NCBI GenBank assembly: GCA_030761205.1
Contig: JAULJL010000015.1
Span: 4,130,001-4,194,000 of the forward strand
Direction: 5' to 3'
DNA length: 64,000 bases
DNA from: Fremontodendron californicum
Taxonomy: Eukaryota; Streptophyta; Magnoliopsida; Malvales; Malvaceae
Position numbers and translations under genes: made by a program. This document shows positions 39,001 to 50,998 of this stretch, one piece after another (the stretch's first letter is position 1; each line of letters starts with the position of its first letter). The notes under the pieces were generated by a model. It ran no database searches and was not told the DNA's origin. It saw only the letters and a list, made by a program, of their open reading frames with translations.

Positions 39001-42000
39001 GCAATAACTACAAGCTGCATGTAGAAAGCATCCAAGGCAGGTTAGTAGGTATGGGTTGCCAATGTTTGATATTATACACTTATACTTATTATGATTTGTA
39101 TTACCTGTGCTGATTTAAAGACATAAACAAATGAGTTTCTCTTCATAAGAAGCCATTCTCTTGCCATACATGCTTTGAGTAATTCCAATTTTCCCAATGA
39201 ATAGATCTTGAATGACAAGGCACTTTTATGACTCTCACATTTATTGAAAGGTGTGCAGAGTTCTTCATTTAGCTTCTGCGCTGCATGAAACTTCTTGAAT
39301 GCAACTATGAAGTTGTCCACAGAAACATTACTATGAGGTTGGTCTTTACGATACCAGTACTGTGCTTGATCCTTTTCAGAAAGTACCTATTAAATTAATT
39401 TATTTTAAACATTAGTTCAAGGAAAATGTCATAGACGTGCTAGGTAGATTAAGGAAGGACACGTACTTCTTGGAGGAAGTCAGCAACGCCTTTTCGTTCA
39501 GGGCACCTAAAACCGCAATGTTCAAAGAACTCTTGAACAGAACTGCATGGTCCATGGTATACAATCTTTCCTTCTGCCATTAGAATAATGTCATCAAAGA
39601 GATCAAAGGTCTCTGGTGCCGGTTGAAGAAGTGATACTAGAAGTGTCGCCTCTGTTATGTGGGTTAGTTGCTGTAGACAGGTAACTATTTGGAAGGTCGT
39701 GGAGCTGTCTAAACCAGTTGATATTTCATCCATAAAGAGAGCTTTCTTTGGACCAACTATCATTTCCCCTATCAAAAGTGAACATAGAAAATCTATTAGA
39801 ATGACATGATTTTGTAAGGCTCTGAGATTTATCCTGATCAGGCTTTCATCAAGGTCCATTGTCATTTGCAAGGGCTTTATGGAACATTAATCTCGGTTCT
39901 CTTTAACTTTATAACTTTATTAGGAAGGTGATAGAACTGCACAACCTGTTGTCAGCCTTCTCATTTGACCACCTGAGATTCCTCTGTTCATTGCATCTCC
40001 CACTATAGTATCGGCACAAATGTCCAGTCCAAGAATCTGAATGGTTGTGGAACTGTTAGAGAAGAATATGTATTTCTTTTTATACATTTCTTTTCTTTTG
40101 AGAGAATCACCTTTAATATATAGTCTGTCTGGAGAGTTCTTTTTAATCCTTCAATAGAAATTGCCTGTTAACACAGATTATAGTCAGAGATGGCTCCAAA
40201 GGCAATGGTATCCAGCCCCTGCTAAGTGCTAAGTGCTAACATGATAACTGTTTCTTGCAAATTGATTACCTTCATGTACGTGTCTATATCTGGCTCTGGG
40301 ACAATTCCAGATTGCTTCTCCCTTCTACTGACTTCTTTTAACATTTCTTCATTGGTAGACAACATTTAAGATCAGTTTACTGTTATGAAGGTATGATTGT
40401 TGGTACAAGATGCAAAGTGATATCTACCTGCTCTGCCTCCAATGCCCTGGCAACGAGCTGAGAAGTCAAGTGTTTCTCTTACAGTCATTTCAGAAACGTG
40501 TAGGTCATATTGACTTATGTAAGCTGATGTTTTCTGAGGGACAAACTCTGTGAACTTGTAACCATTGTAGGATATTTCCCCTGTGACCTGAAATAAAAAA
40601 ATATGCCTCAAGATTGATTGCTGTTCAATCCACAAATTATGTCATTATTTTAAAATGTATTAGATACTATATCATTTGGTTGTAGTTTTCAAAATAATCA
40701 TTAAAATTGTGTCTTATACTGCCAATGTCAGCTTATGCAGATTGTTCACATTGCTACTTCAAGAGGGGTTTGATGGAACAAGTAGAAAACCTTGAGAGAT
40801 GGGTTAAGCTTCCCTGAAAGCGCCTTTAACAAAGTGGTCTTTCCGCAGCCTGGAGGGCCAAGCAATAGAGTCATCCTGCATAAAAAGTGAGTTTATGACA
40901 GCTTATTATTTACTGTGTTTGGTATAATAAACTATTGTTCTCCAGAAAAGTAGCCTAAACTCATAGATCATGCACAGATGACATGAATGTGTGAAGTCAA
41001 TATCTAAGGTTAACCTTGAGGGCTTGATGATGCCACTGACATCTTTGAGAATTTTTATCTTGTATGATTGGGACTTGCATCTGCTAACTTTTGTCAAAGC
41101 CTGTTCAACATCATAAATCTCCACCATTAGTGGATAATATTAAGCTATAACGTTTATTTGAAATATATATAGTGATGTAAGAGGCGCTTCAGGAAGGTCA
41201 AACCAATATATTACTAAGGTAAGCGATTATGAATAGAAGTTTTAGTTATTTAATTTTCTATCAGTTTGGATTAATATAATTGCCTCTTTTTCGATATTAT
41301 ATTTAGTAGTTAGAAATAATAAAAGTAGTGAGACATATTGCAAAGAGATGGGGATTAAAACTTACAGAGAATACACTGCTGATGGTGTTCCAAAGAGTAG
41401 GGATGGGCTTTCCTTGAACTACTTCACAATCTGCTTCCACTGACAAATTCTGGAATCTCACTTCAATTGTTGGCAATTCCAACCCCACTCTAAAGCACAA
41501 ATTAATGTCACTATCAGTTGCAAGTCATCAAGAATCTATAAATAATTTATCTTTTGATCGACTTTATTATTCATAAATCCATTGCATGTTGATGTTGGTA
41601 GTTGGTACACAAACCATTAGATAAAATACATGCATAAGCATTGCATGATCCATCATAAGTTTTACTTTTGGTAATTTGCTTCTTCTGTCAGCATTGATTA
41701 AATATAAGTTTTATTTTTAAGTTCTAACTTAAAAAATTGAACATTTTCATTTTCAGCTGATGCAAAACTCCCCTTGTCCTTTTGGCACTTATTGAACAAA
41801 GGATCAAAGCATAAGGGATACCCTTTTTGTTTGAATGCAAGTTTTCATGCGTGTGAGTAATGGCTGCTTCAAAAACAAAAGAGAGATAAGGGTTCTTGCC
41901 TGTCTATTCTTTCTTTCAGTTTCTTCAAGAGGCGGAGATTATCGTCCTCAATTTTGGTAATGAGTTTCTCGATGAAAACGCGGCGTTCCAAAGCACCAAG

Positions 42001-42303
42001 CTCCGTAACATCTATCACCTTCCTCTTCCTGTCAATTATTATATCCTCTTCTTCTTTGCTAGTATCATCATATAAAAGCTTGTGATCGAACAATGACGTT
42101 CTTAGGCGCTTGCAAGTGGGCAATCTCTCGATTGCAGCCCACTGCAACTCGACGTCGTCGTCGTTATTTTCTCTCAATGACGACGACACTGCGACGTCCG
42201 AGGTAGTACTCCTAAAGCTTGAAGAGAACTGGCGGAAAGATGACCTGAGGTTTTTCCCTGTCTCAGCCAGTTCCGTGTCTTGGTTCCCTAGTTCATGCCC
42301 CAT
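33084..42303 (-). CDS. ABCG: Full-size PDR-type ABC transporter (ABCG subfamily), 1457 aa
   Basis: Twenty-four exons, high to low: 42303-41900, 41489-41366, 41100-41015, 40875-40791, 40587-40428, 40346-40270, 40164-40111, 40036-39946, 39768-39467, 39386-39105, 39014-38701, 38604-38444, 38365-38262, 38168-38015, 37913-37773, 37632-37562, 37478-37146, 36792-36502, 36049-35966, 35741-35608, 35228-35001, 34114-33943, 33866-33612 and 33350-33084. They sum to 4374 nt in one open frame. Order is NBD1-TMD1-NBD2-TMD2. NBD1 has Walker A GPPGCGKTT (211-219), signature ISGGQ (350-354) and Walker B ALFMDE (370-375). NBD2 has Walker A GVSGAGKTT (902-910), degenerate signature ISPEQRKRL and Walker B IIFMDE (to 1034). 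Hydrophobic segments fill about 556-790 and 1190-1450. Plant PDR proteins are plasma-membrane exporters of hormones, terpenoids or phenolics; the substrate is not predictable here. The most similar naming is 'PDR3-like'. Intron 1 starts with GC rather than GT. Confidence 0.93.
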
Positions 42304-43434
42304 GCTTTTTTTTTTTTTTTTTTTTCATGTAAAAGAGAGTTTCAAGGAGTTGGTTGAGAAATGAGAACCGTATTGTTTGTGCATGCTTCTATATATATAT
42401 ATATATATTAATTAAAGGCTAAAGCTGTGCGTTAAATGCAATGCAATGGGGCCCTTTTTTTTTTTGGGGGGGGGGGGGGGTTGGGTTTCGGTCAAATTTT
42501 ACAGCTAATATGGGGAGGCCGCTTTGCTTAGCTTTTTGCTCCTAATTATTTGGTCAAAATAAGAATACAAATAAAAACGAAGCTTAGGCTTGTTTTCTTA
42601 TGTATTGGTCAAATTTTATCTTCGTATGCTTGCGGATTTCTGTTTTTTTTTTTTATTTCTTTTGTTTTTTTTTTTTTTTTTTTTCTGTTTTGGTGTGAAA
42701 GGGAAACTCATTTGCTGTATGTGTTTTATGGGACACGTGAACATGTCAAAAATCTTATACTACTATTATATATCAAAAGTCAAATTCAAAAGATAATAAT
42801 TGATGAAATAATAAAACATTACTATATTTCTTCAATATAAAACGTTTTATTATTATAGTTAGGAATGTTTAACGTCACTCGTTACAAAATTTCCTAATTT
42901 ATCTTTTGGATATTAATTAGTTACGTGTACGGATTCATTTTAGGCTGATAATATTTATTTGCCTAAATATTAATGTACTTCACTGCAAATAAATATATAT
43001 ATATATATTAGGAATATAATCTCGCGATGCGGGTCAATTTTTTAATTTTTTTAATTTAAAAATTCAAACACTCGAGATTGATTTCATAATAAAAAAATGT
43101 GCTAAATATTATAACTCTTATTCTCATTTAAAAACAAATAATTAAAATAAAATAATAATAATAATGATAAAAAAAAATAATAATTTTAAAAAAAAATAAA
43201 TCTAAAACCTTATAAAAATGTTGTATTCAAGACTTGAATCACTCAACATATTTATTAATGAGACATAATACTAAAATAGTGATGTCTTCTATTTGTCTAT
43301 TAGATAAATAAAATATGAGAAAAGATAAAAAAAAATGTTAAAAATTAAATAAAAAGTGCAAGAAATAAATTTAATAGAGTTGAAGTAGAAGGAAAAACAA
43401 CAAAATTGAACTAGTAGAGGGACCAAATTTATAC
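42304..43434. other. PDR upstream region: homopolymers and AT-rich DNA
   Basis: A T-run at 42307-42325 directly precedes the start codon on the gene's strand as poly-A. (TA)n at 42391-42410 could serve as a TATA region. A T-run joined to a G-run of about 17 lies near 42457-42481. T-rich tracts at 42643-42685 account for the hydrophobic Phe-rich ORFs there. No gene is seen through 43434. Confidence 0.5.
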
Positions 43435-43849
43435 TTTGTCATAACGGTTTTTTCGACCACTAGACGATTTTGAAAACAAAATGAAGTCGTCACCAATCTT
43501 TTTTTTTGCTAGGCGTGATTGGCCATATATTAAAACCGGTTTTAGTGAAACATTTTAAAATTAATTAAAACATTTTTTAAAACCAATTTCGAAGTTCGTA
43601 TTTTGAACCAGAGAGAAAACAAAATCGGGTTCGGGAGTCGGTTACATGCGGGGAAGGATTAGCACCCCCGCAACGCCCGTTTAGAAAGCGGTACCATTTA
43701 ATCACGTATTATCTTAAATCTCGATTTAATGGATTTGATATCGGCATTTAAAATTATTTCTTTTTTTTATTTTTTTATTTTTATTTTTTCAAAACATGTT
43801 TATTCACTTTTTGAATTGTTATTATTTTTTTTTAAAAAAAAAAGTAAAA
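43435..43849. repeat. Conserved-looking repeat block (probable LTR-retroelement-derived)
   Basis: 43618-43700 is an island of balanced composition reading TCGGGTTCGGGAGTCGGTTA, then GGGGAAGGATTAGCACCC and GCAACGCCCG, inside AT-rich DNA. Similar phrases recur in repetitive DNA of many eudicots, but I cannot name the family. It sits directly before the 205-bp tandem array and may belong to the same element. Confidence 0.4.
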
Positions 43850-44430
43850 GCGAATCGTAAATTTATTATTGAGAATACTCATTAAATATTCTCAACACTC
43901 TTGGTGGTATTTAACGAGATCCTCTCACTTCAAGATATCTTAGGAATCACAACTGTTACATCTTTCGAATTCCGTCGTTGGCAATTCGTCGTCTACGTTT
44001 ATTTTTAAAGATCATTTTATGTAAAAAGAAATTATTATTATTTTTTATTTTTTATTTATGAAGTGACTGCGAATCCTTTATTGAAAATGCTCGTTAAATA
44101 CTCCCAACACTTTTGGTGATATTTTAACGAAATTTTCTCACCTCAAGATATCTTAAGAATCACTACTATGACGTCATTCGAATTCCGTCGTCGGTAATTC
44201 GTCGTCTACGTTTATTTTTAAAGATCATTTTATGTAAAAAGAAATTATTATTTTTTTATTTATGAAGTGAATGCGAATCCTTTATTGAAAATGCTTGTTA
44301 AATACTCTCAACACTTTTGGTGATATTTTAACGAAATTTTCTCACCTCAAGATATCTTAGGAATCAATACTTTGACGTCCTTCGAATTCCGTTGTCGGTA
44401 AATTTGTCATCCGCATTTGCTTTTAAATTT
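43850..44430. repeat. Tandem array, ~205-219-bp unit, about 2.7 copies
   Basis: Units start at about 43850, 44069 and 44273. Each contains GCGAATC, CAACAC followed by TTTGGTG or CTTGGTG, CTCAAGATATCTTA or TTCAAGATATCTTA, TCGAATTCCGTCG and CGTTTATTTTTAAAGATCA. The third copy is truncated. Units 2 and 3 are closer to each other than to unit 1, suggesting the more recent duplication made that pair. Confidence 0.85.
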
Positions 44431-44804
44431 CCTTTATCGAAAATAATTTGAAAAAAACATATTTAGAGTATGTTATGCATGCACCGAAATACCATCATTT
44501 TTATTATTTTTATTATTATTTTTAAAGATTAATATGGTATTTAATAAATAAAAAATAAGGTAAGAAAAAGAAATAAAATAAAAAATAATAATAACTACTA
44601 TAACAGGAGGAAAGGTAAATAAATAAAAAGATAAAATAATAAAAAAATGTAAATAAAAAAAATAATAAAATTACATAGATAATAATTATGAAAAAATAAA
44701 AAATAAACATAAAAATAAAAACTTACCTTACAAAATTGCAAAAAAAATTCAGAGCTTGAATGTTAATAATTCCTGAGAAAGAAAAAACATAAATATTAAG
44801 ATTT

Positions 44805-45150
44805 TTGTTTCCTTTTTTTTTCTTTCCTTTTTCTTTCCTTTCTTCCCTCTCTTTCCTTTTCTTTTCCTTCCTTTCTTCTCTTTCCTTTCTTCCCTCTTTT
44901 TCCTTTTTCTTTTCCTTCTTCTCTTTCCTTTCTTCCCTCTCCTTCCGTTTTTTTTTTTCTTTTTCCTTTTCCTTTTCCTTTTTCTTTTCTTTCTTTCTTT
45001 CTTTCTTTCCTTTTTTTTTTCCTTTCTTCTTTCCCCATTTTCTTTTCCTTTCTTTCCTTTCCTTTCCTTTTCTTTTCTTTTCCTTTTTTTTTCTTCTTTT
45101 TTTCCTTCTTTTTTTTCTCTTTTTTATTTTTATTTTTCTTTTTCTTTTTT
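44805..45150. repeat. Polypyrimidine tract (~350 bp, TTTCC/CTTTT-type)
   Basis: The plus strand is almost entirely C and T, with irregular TTTCC, CTTTCTTCCCTCT and TTTTCCTTT units. The long Lys/Glu/Arg-rich and Phe/Ser-rich ORFs on the two strands arise from this composition and are not genes. Such tracts are candidate triplex-forming DNA. Confidence 0.9.
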
Positions 45151-46160
45151 TGGCCTGCCCCATGGGTCCGGGTCAGGCGCGCGGACCCCGGGTCGGATCC
45201 GGGTCCGCGCGCGGACCCTCCTTTGGCCGAAACGGCGCCGTTTCGGCGCCTTATAAATAGAAGAAAATTCTTTTTTATTTTTATTTTTTCCTTTCTCCTC
45301 TCTCTCTACCATTTTTTTCTCTCCCCTCTCTCTAACCCTGCCAGAAACCAGCAGCCCCAAACCCAGAATCCGGCGCCGGACTGCCGCGCCGGTCGCCGTT
45401 CGTCGGCGGTCGATCGAATCCCAAAATTCTTCTTCTGAACCGTTTTGACCCCTTCTTGCCGATTCTAGCCTTAGTTTTCCCCGAATCTCAACCAAACCCT
45501 GTAGATCTAGGGAATTCTTTCGGTTTTTTGTTTTTTGTTTTTTTGTGATTGTTTCTTTTGGGTGTTGGTTTTTTGGTTGTGAGTTTCGTGATAATGGGAT
45601 TCGGCTCTGGTGTTTCGGGAATGGTTTTTTGTTGATCTCTCTTTCTTGTTGAGGGGAAGAGGCCCCTGTTTGGGAGGTCTGGTGCTGCTGGTTCTATGGT
45701 TGTGGTGGTGGTGGTGCTTTTGACAGGAGGATCCGAGAGCATGAAAAGGGGTTAGGCTTGGGGGTCTCCCCCTGGCTGTGTCCTAGGTTTTTTGTGGTTT
45801 TATGGTGGGTTGAGTGTGTCTAGGGTGGTGGCGTGGGAGACGATGGTGGCAGTGTAAGTGGCGTGTGCAGGCTGCTGGGGGTGGCGTGTGCAGGTGAACA
45901 CTAGCAGGGTAGGGGTAGCGTGTAGGGGATCTGCCTAGGGGAAGTGGGTGAGGCGGCTTGGGTTTTTTTGGGTGGCTGCTGTTGCTAGGGTATGGGCTGC
46001 AAAGGGGTAGGCCTTGTTGGGCTTGAAGGTTGGGTGTCTTGTTGGGTGACCCGCATGGAGACCAGGTTAGGGGGCCCTGGAATTGGACCTGCAGATGGCC
46101 CGGATCGGATTCTGATCGGCTCAGGCTAAAAACGGTTGCAACATACTTCAATCATGACAA
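45151..46160 (+). mobile_element. GC-rich, TATA-containing segment, probable LTR remnant
   Basis: Abruptly GC-rich: GGGTCCGGGTC, palindromic GCGCGCGGACCC copies and AACGGCGCCGTTTCGGCGCC, then CTTATAAATAG (45250-45260), then CT-rich and coding-like but stop-interrupted sequence. A TATA box followed by a CT-rich leader is the usual layout of an LTR promoter, and the block lies beside the repeats at 43435-45150. No matching second LTR, primer-binding site or pol was found, so the classification is tentative. Confidence 0.4.
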
Positions 46161-47925
46161 AATTTAATATGAAATCATAAATATAATGATAATTTTCACT
46201 TTAATCCCTTTATTTTAACTATCGAAATAATGATTTATTCATTTAAAAAAAAAAAAAATCATTGACATATTTGTGGTTCATAAAAGGTAAAAGAATTTCA
46301 TATATTTATAAGGTGGAGGGATCATTAAGAAAGTGGTCAATTTATTTGTAAATAGAACTCGAGCATTGCCTTAAATAACACCAAAAGAATCATATTATCA
46401 TATCATGTTTTATATTTTTACAATAATCATCAATGCGGAATACAAAAGTTTTTGTATATCAAGTGCAATTTAATACTTGTATTAATTAAATTAACAATAT
46501 CAAGAATTCATGTATTTTAGAATTGTTTTCAAAGTCAAATAGAAATTTTAATTATATATTGCTTAGCACCTTATCACAATATTAATGATTCATGAAGATT
46601 ATAACAAATTTGTATTATATGCATAGTTATGCTTTTTATTACATTATATCACCCAATCTAATAATTTAAATTGAGAAAATATAAAATTTTAGAATATTAT
46701 AATACTTAAAAGTGTCCAAGCTCATTTCAAGCTATAATTATGTATTTATTATTAAAAATAAAAAATTTACTCATTTGTTGATTTTTATTTTTTGGTACGA
46801 TTAATTGCTTTCTATTATTATCCTTTAATTAATAAAGATTGTTAGAAGTTCATCATCTCATTGATATATTTTTAATTGTAATAGATGATCATAACATTTT
46901 TTAATTATATCATCGTGTATATGCATACATGTTGCCTTCAAAAAATGGTAAAAACTATATATCGAAATCCATGTTGTCCATTGATATAATCTCTATTTGT
47001 TATTAGCCCAAACAATTTTTTTATTATTTAATTTTGCATACTCAAGATTGTAAGAATATGTTGCAAGAAGAAATAAAGTTATTCATACAAATTTTCATTC
47101 TTTTAAACATTTTTTTTCCAATAAATTTTGACCAAATGCTAAATTTATTTTTTATTTTAAATTCAAATAATAATTAAATCTTAAAAATTATGAATGAGAA
47201 TATGAAAATCCTTACCAATTATTAATTAATTATAACAAATTGCCAATTTAAACGGATTAAAAAAAAAGATAAATATATGAGAATCTATTTCTCAAGATTA
47301 AATTCATTTATAATTTGTGTAAACACCATAAAATTTACTTAAATATGAAAATAAAATAAAGAATTAAAACATAATAAAACTATAATTAAATTATAGTAAT
47401 GAATTGCCTATTAAAATATCAATTAAAATCTACTTTAAATAAAAATAATTTATTGTGTAATATAAGTTTTCAGAGAAGAATTAAGACACAACTCATAATC
47501 ACTAAATTAGTATGAATTGCTAATTAAAACCCAAATTTTAACCCGCTTTAAATATATTTAAGTAAATGATAAAGTAGTAAATAATTAACTTACTTTTATA
47601 TTTCACTTTTCATGCCTCTTTAAATAATTTTTATTTGAATTAATTAAAACAATTTATATATAACTCCCGAGCGTAACATAAATTAAAAATAAATGCTGCA
47701 TATAATAATAAATAGAATTAAAGCTCACAAATTCCAAGTCAATAATTATTGCATTTTTGTTAATAATGATTAAATTACAATCATCTTGCTTCAAAAAACT
47801 GTTGCCGGTGGAATTAAACCTCAATAACTTATTATAGAATTCTCACTTCTATCTAGAGTAAATAAGGTTTAGATCTTTCATGATAGATTAATATTTGGTA
47901 TTTTTTCCCTTCATTTTGGATGATA
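46161..47925. other. AT-rich intergenic DNA
   Basis: No gene, no clear tandem structure and no recognisable mobile-element end seen. Confidence 0.4.
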
Positions 47926-48034
47926 ATTCTAGTGAAGAGTAGCAATTATTGTGTGAACAAAAGTTTTAAAAATAATGTAGAAAAAATCTAAGTTACCAAT
48001 TATTGAAATGAATTACTATCCCAAAAAAATCAAA

Positions 48035-48122
<88 letters not shown>

Positions 48123-49233
48123 ACCTCCAAAAAAATTAAAAGACAAAAAAATGTAACTGTAAAAAAAAGACAATTAATTGATATAACTTAAAAAAATTTA
48201 ATTGATCGTGAAAGTAATATTTAAAGAATAATTAATTAAAATATAATAATATAATTAAAAATTAGTGATAACTTAATTAGCTTGTTTTTAAAATACCAAG
48301 ATTATTATTTACTCCAAAAAGGAGTGGAAAAATTAAAGCCTAACCATGCATCTTAATAAAGCAGTATCTCTAATTAACTGTATATAGAAAATCAATCAAA
48401 AATATCTTTTATATTTAAAAGATTAACTTACTGCATTACATTAACCTTAAGATAGAAAATCAGCCCAAGAACAATGATCCAAACTCAATAAATAATTGTA
48501 AAAGAAAAGAGTGCTTTACATGGTAAATGAATTAATCTCTCAATTGTTTAAATTTAACGCATTAGTCAAGTATATTAATTCATGAAAATCAATAAGTAAT
48601 AAAATAAACTAATTCATTCACCCAATAATTTTTTTTTATAACATGAATTCATATGTGTAAATGTTTGTAAGGAATAAGTAATTACGTAATAAAACAAAAA
48701 AATCATAAAAACCCGTAACCTAAATCCTAAAACATGAAAACCCTAAATAATAACTTACCTCATTGTTGAGAGAACAAACCAAATAGCAATTAGGATGAAA
48801 TTTGATAACCCAAAACTAATATGCATCTAATCAACTTGAAAAATATTTATACACAAAAAATAATGAGAAGAGAAAAAGAAGAAACAAAGAAACCGAAAAA
48901 AAAAAAAGAATTGAGAATTAATGGGTATGAGAAGGGAAAAACAAGAAATAAAGTAACCGAAAAAAAAAAAGGGAATTAATGGGTTCAAATTTGGGAAAAA
49001 AATATAGGAATTAAATCCTAGTCTTGTAACCTAGCTGTACTATCAAAGTGCTTTTTATTATTTACAAATTTAATTCCTAACTAAAATATAGGAAATAAAT
49101 CCTAGCCTTGTAACCTAGTTGTACCATCTAAGTGCTGTTTATTATTTACAAAGACTGTTTTTATGTTTAACATGGAGATTAAAAGTCAAGATAGAGTAAC
49201 CTTATTTTAATGTATAAAAGTTTCTAAAATACT
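47926..49233. repeat. 1.3-kb tandem duplication, copy 1
   Basis: Starts ATTCTAGTGAAGAGTAGCAA and ends in GTATAAAAGTTTCTAAAAT before the same start recurs at 49234. Copy 2 continues to about 54940 but is split by the Copia element. The two copies match nearly throughout, with small indels, including the shared AAACCCGTAACCTAAATCCT and ATGGAGATTAAAAGTCAAGA. No gene is seen in either. Confidence 0.88.
48037..48117. repeat. Compound (AT)n(AG)n microsatellite
   Basis: About 28 bp of AT followed by about 52 bp of AG, inside copy 1 of the 1.3-kb duplication. The matching place in copy 2 (near 49350) has only GATATATATAGAGAGATTG. Confidence 0.95.
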
Positions 49234-49822
49234 ATTCTAGTGAAGAGTAGCAATTATTGTGTGAACAAAAGTTTTGAAAATAATGTAGAAAAATCTAAAT
49301 TACCAATTATTGAAATGAATTACTATCCCTCAAAAAGTCAAAGAATTGATATATATAGAGAGATTGTAACCTCCAAAAAAAAAAATTAAAAGATACAAAA
49401 ATGTATGTGTAAAAGAAAGACAATTAATTTGATATGACTTTAAAAAATGTAATTGATCGTGAAAGTAATATTTAAAGCATAATTAATTAAAATATAATAA
49501 TATAATTAAAAATTAGTGATAACTTAATTAGCTTATTTTCAAAATACCAAGATTATTATTTACTCCAAAAAGGAGTCGAAAAACTAAAGCTTAACCATGC
49601 ATCTTAATAAAGCATTATCTCTAATTAACTGTATATAGAAAATCAATCAAACATATCTTTTATATTTAAAAGATTAATTTACAGCTTTAGAATAATATTA
49701 AGATAGAAAATCAGCCCAAGAACAATGATCCAAACTCAATAAATAATTTTAAAAGAAAAGAGTGCTTTGCTTTACATGGTAAATGAATTAATCTCTCAAT
49801 TGTTTAAAATTAATGCATTAGT

Positions 49823-50357
49823 TGTTGGAATATGGTATGGCTCAAAGTCACATTTGGTGGCTTAGCACCAATAATGGAGCTACCACTTGCACCACTTGCA
49901 CCACCAATAATGGAAGGTACCACTTGCAAATGGATGGTGGCTATGGTGGCTACCACTTGCAAAGTGTTCACACCAAGATAGGTGGTGGAAGGTGGCTATG
50001 GTGGCTGCCACTTGCTTAGTGTTCACACCTTGATATTTTGGCTATAAATAGCCATGTAGAGTAAGAGAGAAAATTGGAGTTGAGAGAGTAGAGTAGAGTT
50101 GAGTAAGTTAGAGCTAAATTGTTGAAGCAAATACTCTGTGTTTATAGAGTAATTCGGTATTGTGTTGAGTTGTGAGTTCAGTGCTTGTGTAGCACCTTGA
50201 ATTCTGTATATGTTTGTACTCTAAACTCCATTAATACAAAGCTTCAAGCTCCTCCTCCCGTGGACGTAGGCACAGTTGCCGAACCACGTAAAAATATCGG
50301 TGTTTTTTCAGTGTGTTTAAATCGGTTTTAGTAATATCAATTCGCTTTCGCACAACA
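49823..50357 (+). repeat. 5' LTR of the Copia element
   Basis: 535 bp, TG...CA ends. Contains the LTR TATA box GCTATAAATAGCC (about 50041-50053). By eye it differs from the 3' LTR at about four single bases. GGTGGCTATGGTGGCTACCA-type short repeats occur in the upstream half. Confidence 0.95.
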
Positions 50358-50998
50358 AATTGGTATCAGAGCCAATTTTTACGTAAAACCGAGTTTGTTC
50401 GATTCTGTCCGTTTTTCAAAAGTGCTCCAATTTGTGTTTTGAAAATACCAGGTTGAAGAGGTCGTCGAGAGGAGTGCAGCAGAATCAACCGGAGCGCCAG
50501 AAGCCGCCGCACGCGCCGCCACGCGCCGCCAGAAGAGGAGTTCACGCGCCCCACGCGCCCACGCGCCCACGCGCCGCACGCGCCTCTGGAGGTTGAAGAC
50601 GCGTGAAACCCACGCGCCACACGCGCCGCACGCGCCAGCCAGAGGTTGAAGACGAGTGGGCCTCACGCGCCTCACGCGCCGGTGAACCAGTAACCCTCAC
50701 GCGCCCACGCGCCGCCGCACGCGCCCCACGCACCGCCGTAGCTCCGACCAACTTTTTCGGGCCATTTTTTGAGCCGTTTCAGAACACTATTCCGAGACTT
50801 TTCCGAGCCGGTTGAGCTAAACCGAGTCCATTTCGAGCCACTTGTAGCAGAATATTCGCAGAATATTCACCGTGTGTCCAAAATTTACACAGTTGGACCC
50901 GTTCCTGGCTATTTCGACTATTCCGGACTCAACCGCGGCATCCGTTTTTCCATACAGGTACCGGAAAAACACTTTGTTGGTAATTTTGTTTTATTACC
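50358..50998 (+). other. Copia leader with primer-binding site and GC-rich CACGCGCC repeats
   Basis: The primer-binding site is at 50361-50372. From about 50505 to 50745 the leader is dominated by irregular CACGCGCC/CGCGCCGC units. This tract gives rise to several Arg/Ala-rich antisense ORFs that are not genes. The leader between LTR and gag normally carries packaging and dimerisation signals; whether this tract does is unknown. Confidence 0.75.

Noticed and set aside
43850..44430. Regular repeats as a CRISPR-like array
   Set aside because: Units are about 205 bp with no short repeat/unique spacer alternation, and this is a plant nuclear context.
44723..45163. Lys/Glu/Arg-rich ORF of 146 codons (minus) and its plus-strand Phe/Ser-rich partner
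   Set aside because: Both arise from the polypyrimidine tract; no domain, no codon signature, extreme residue bias.
43425..46165. TTTGTCAT...ATGACAAA as terminal inverted repeats of one 2.7-kb element
   Set aside because: The match stops after 8 bp, with no target duplication; likely chance in AT-rich DNA.
50366..50751. Arg/Ala-rich antisense ORFs in the Copia leader
   Set aside because: Produced by the CACGCGCC tract, overlapping in several frames and antisense to the element.
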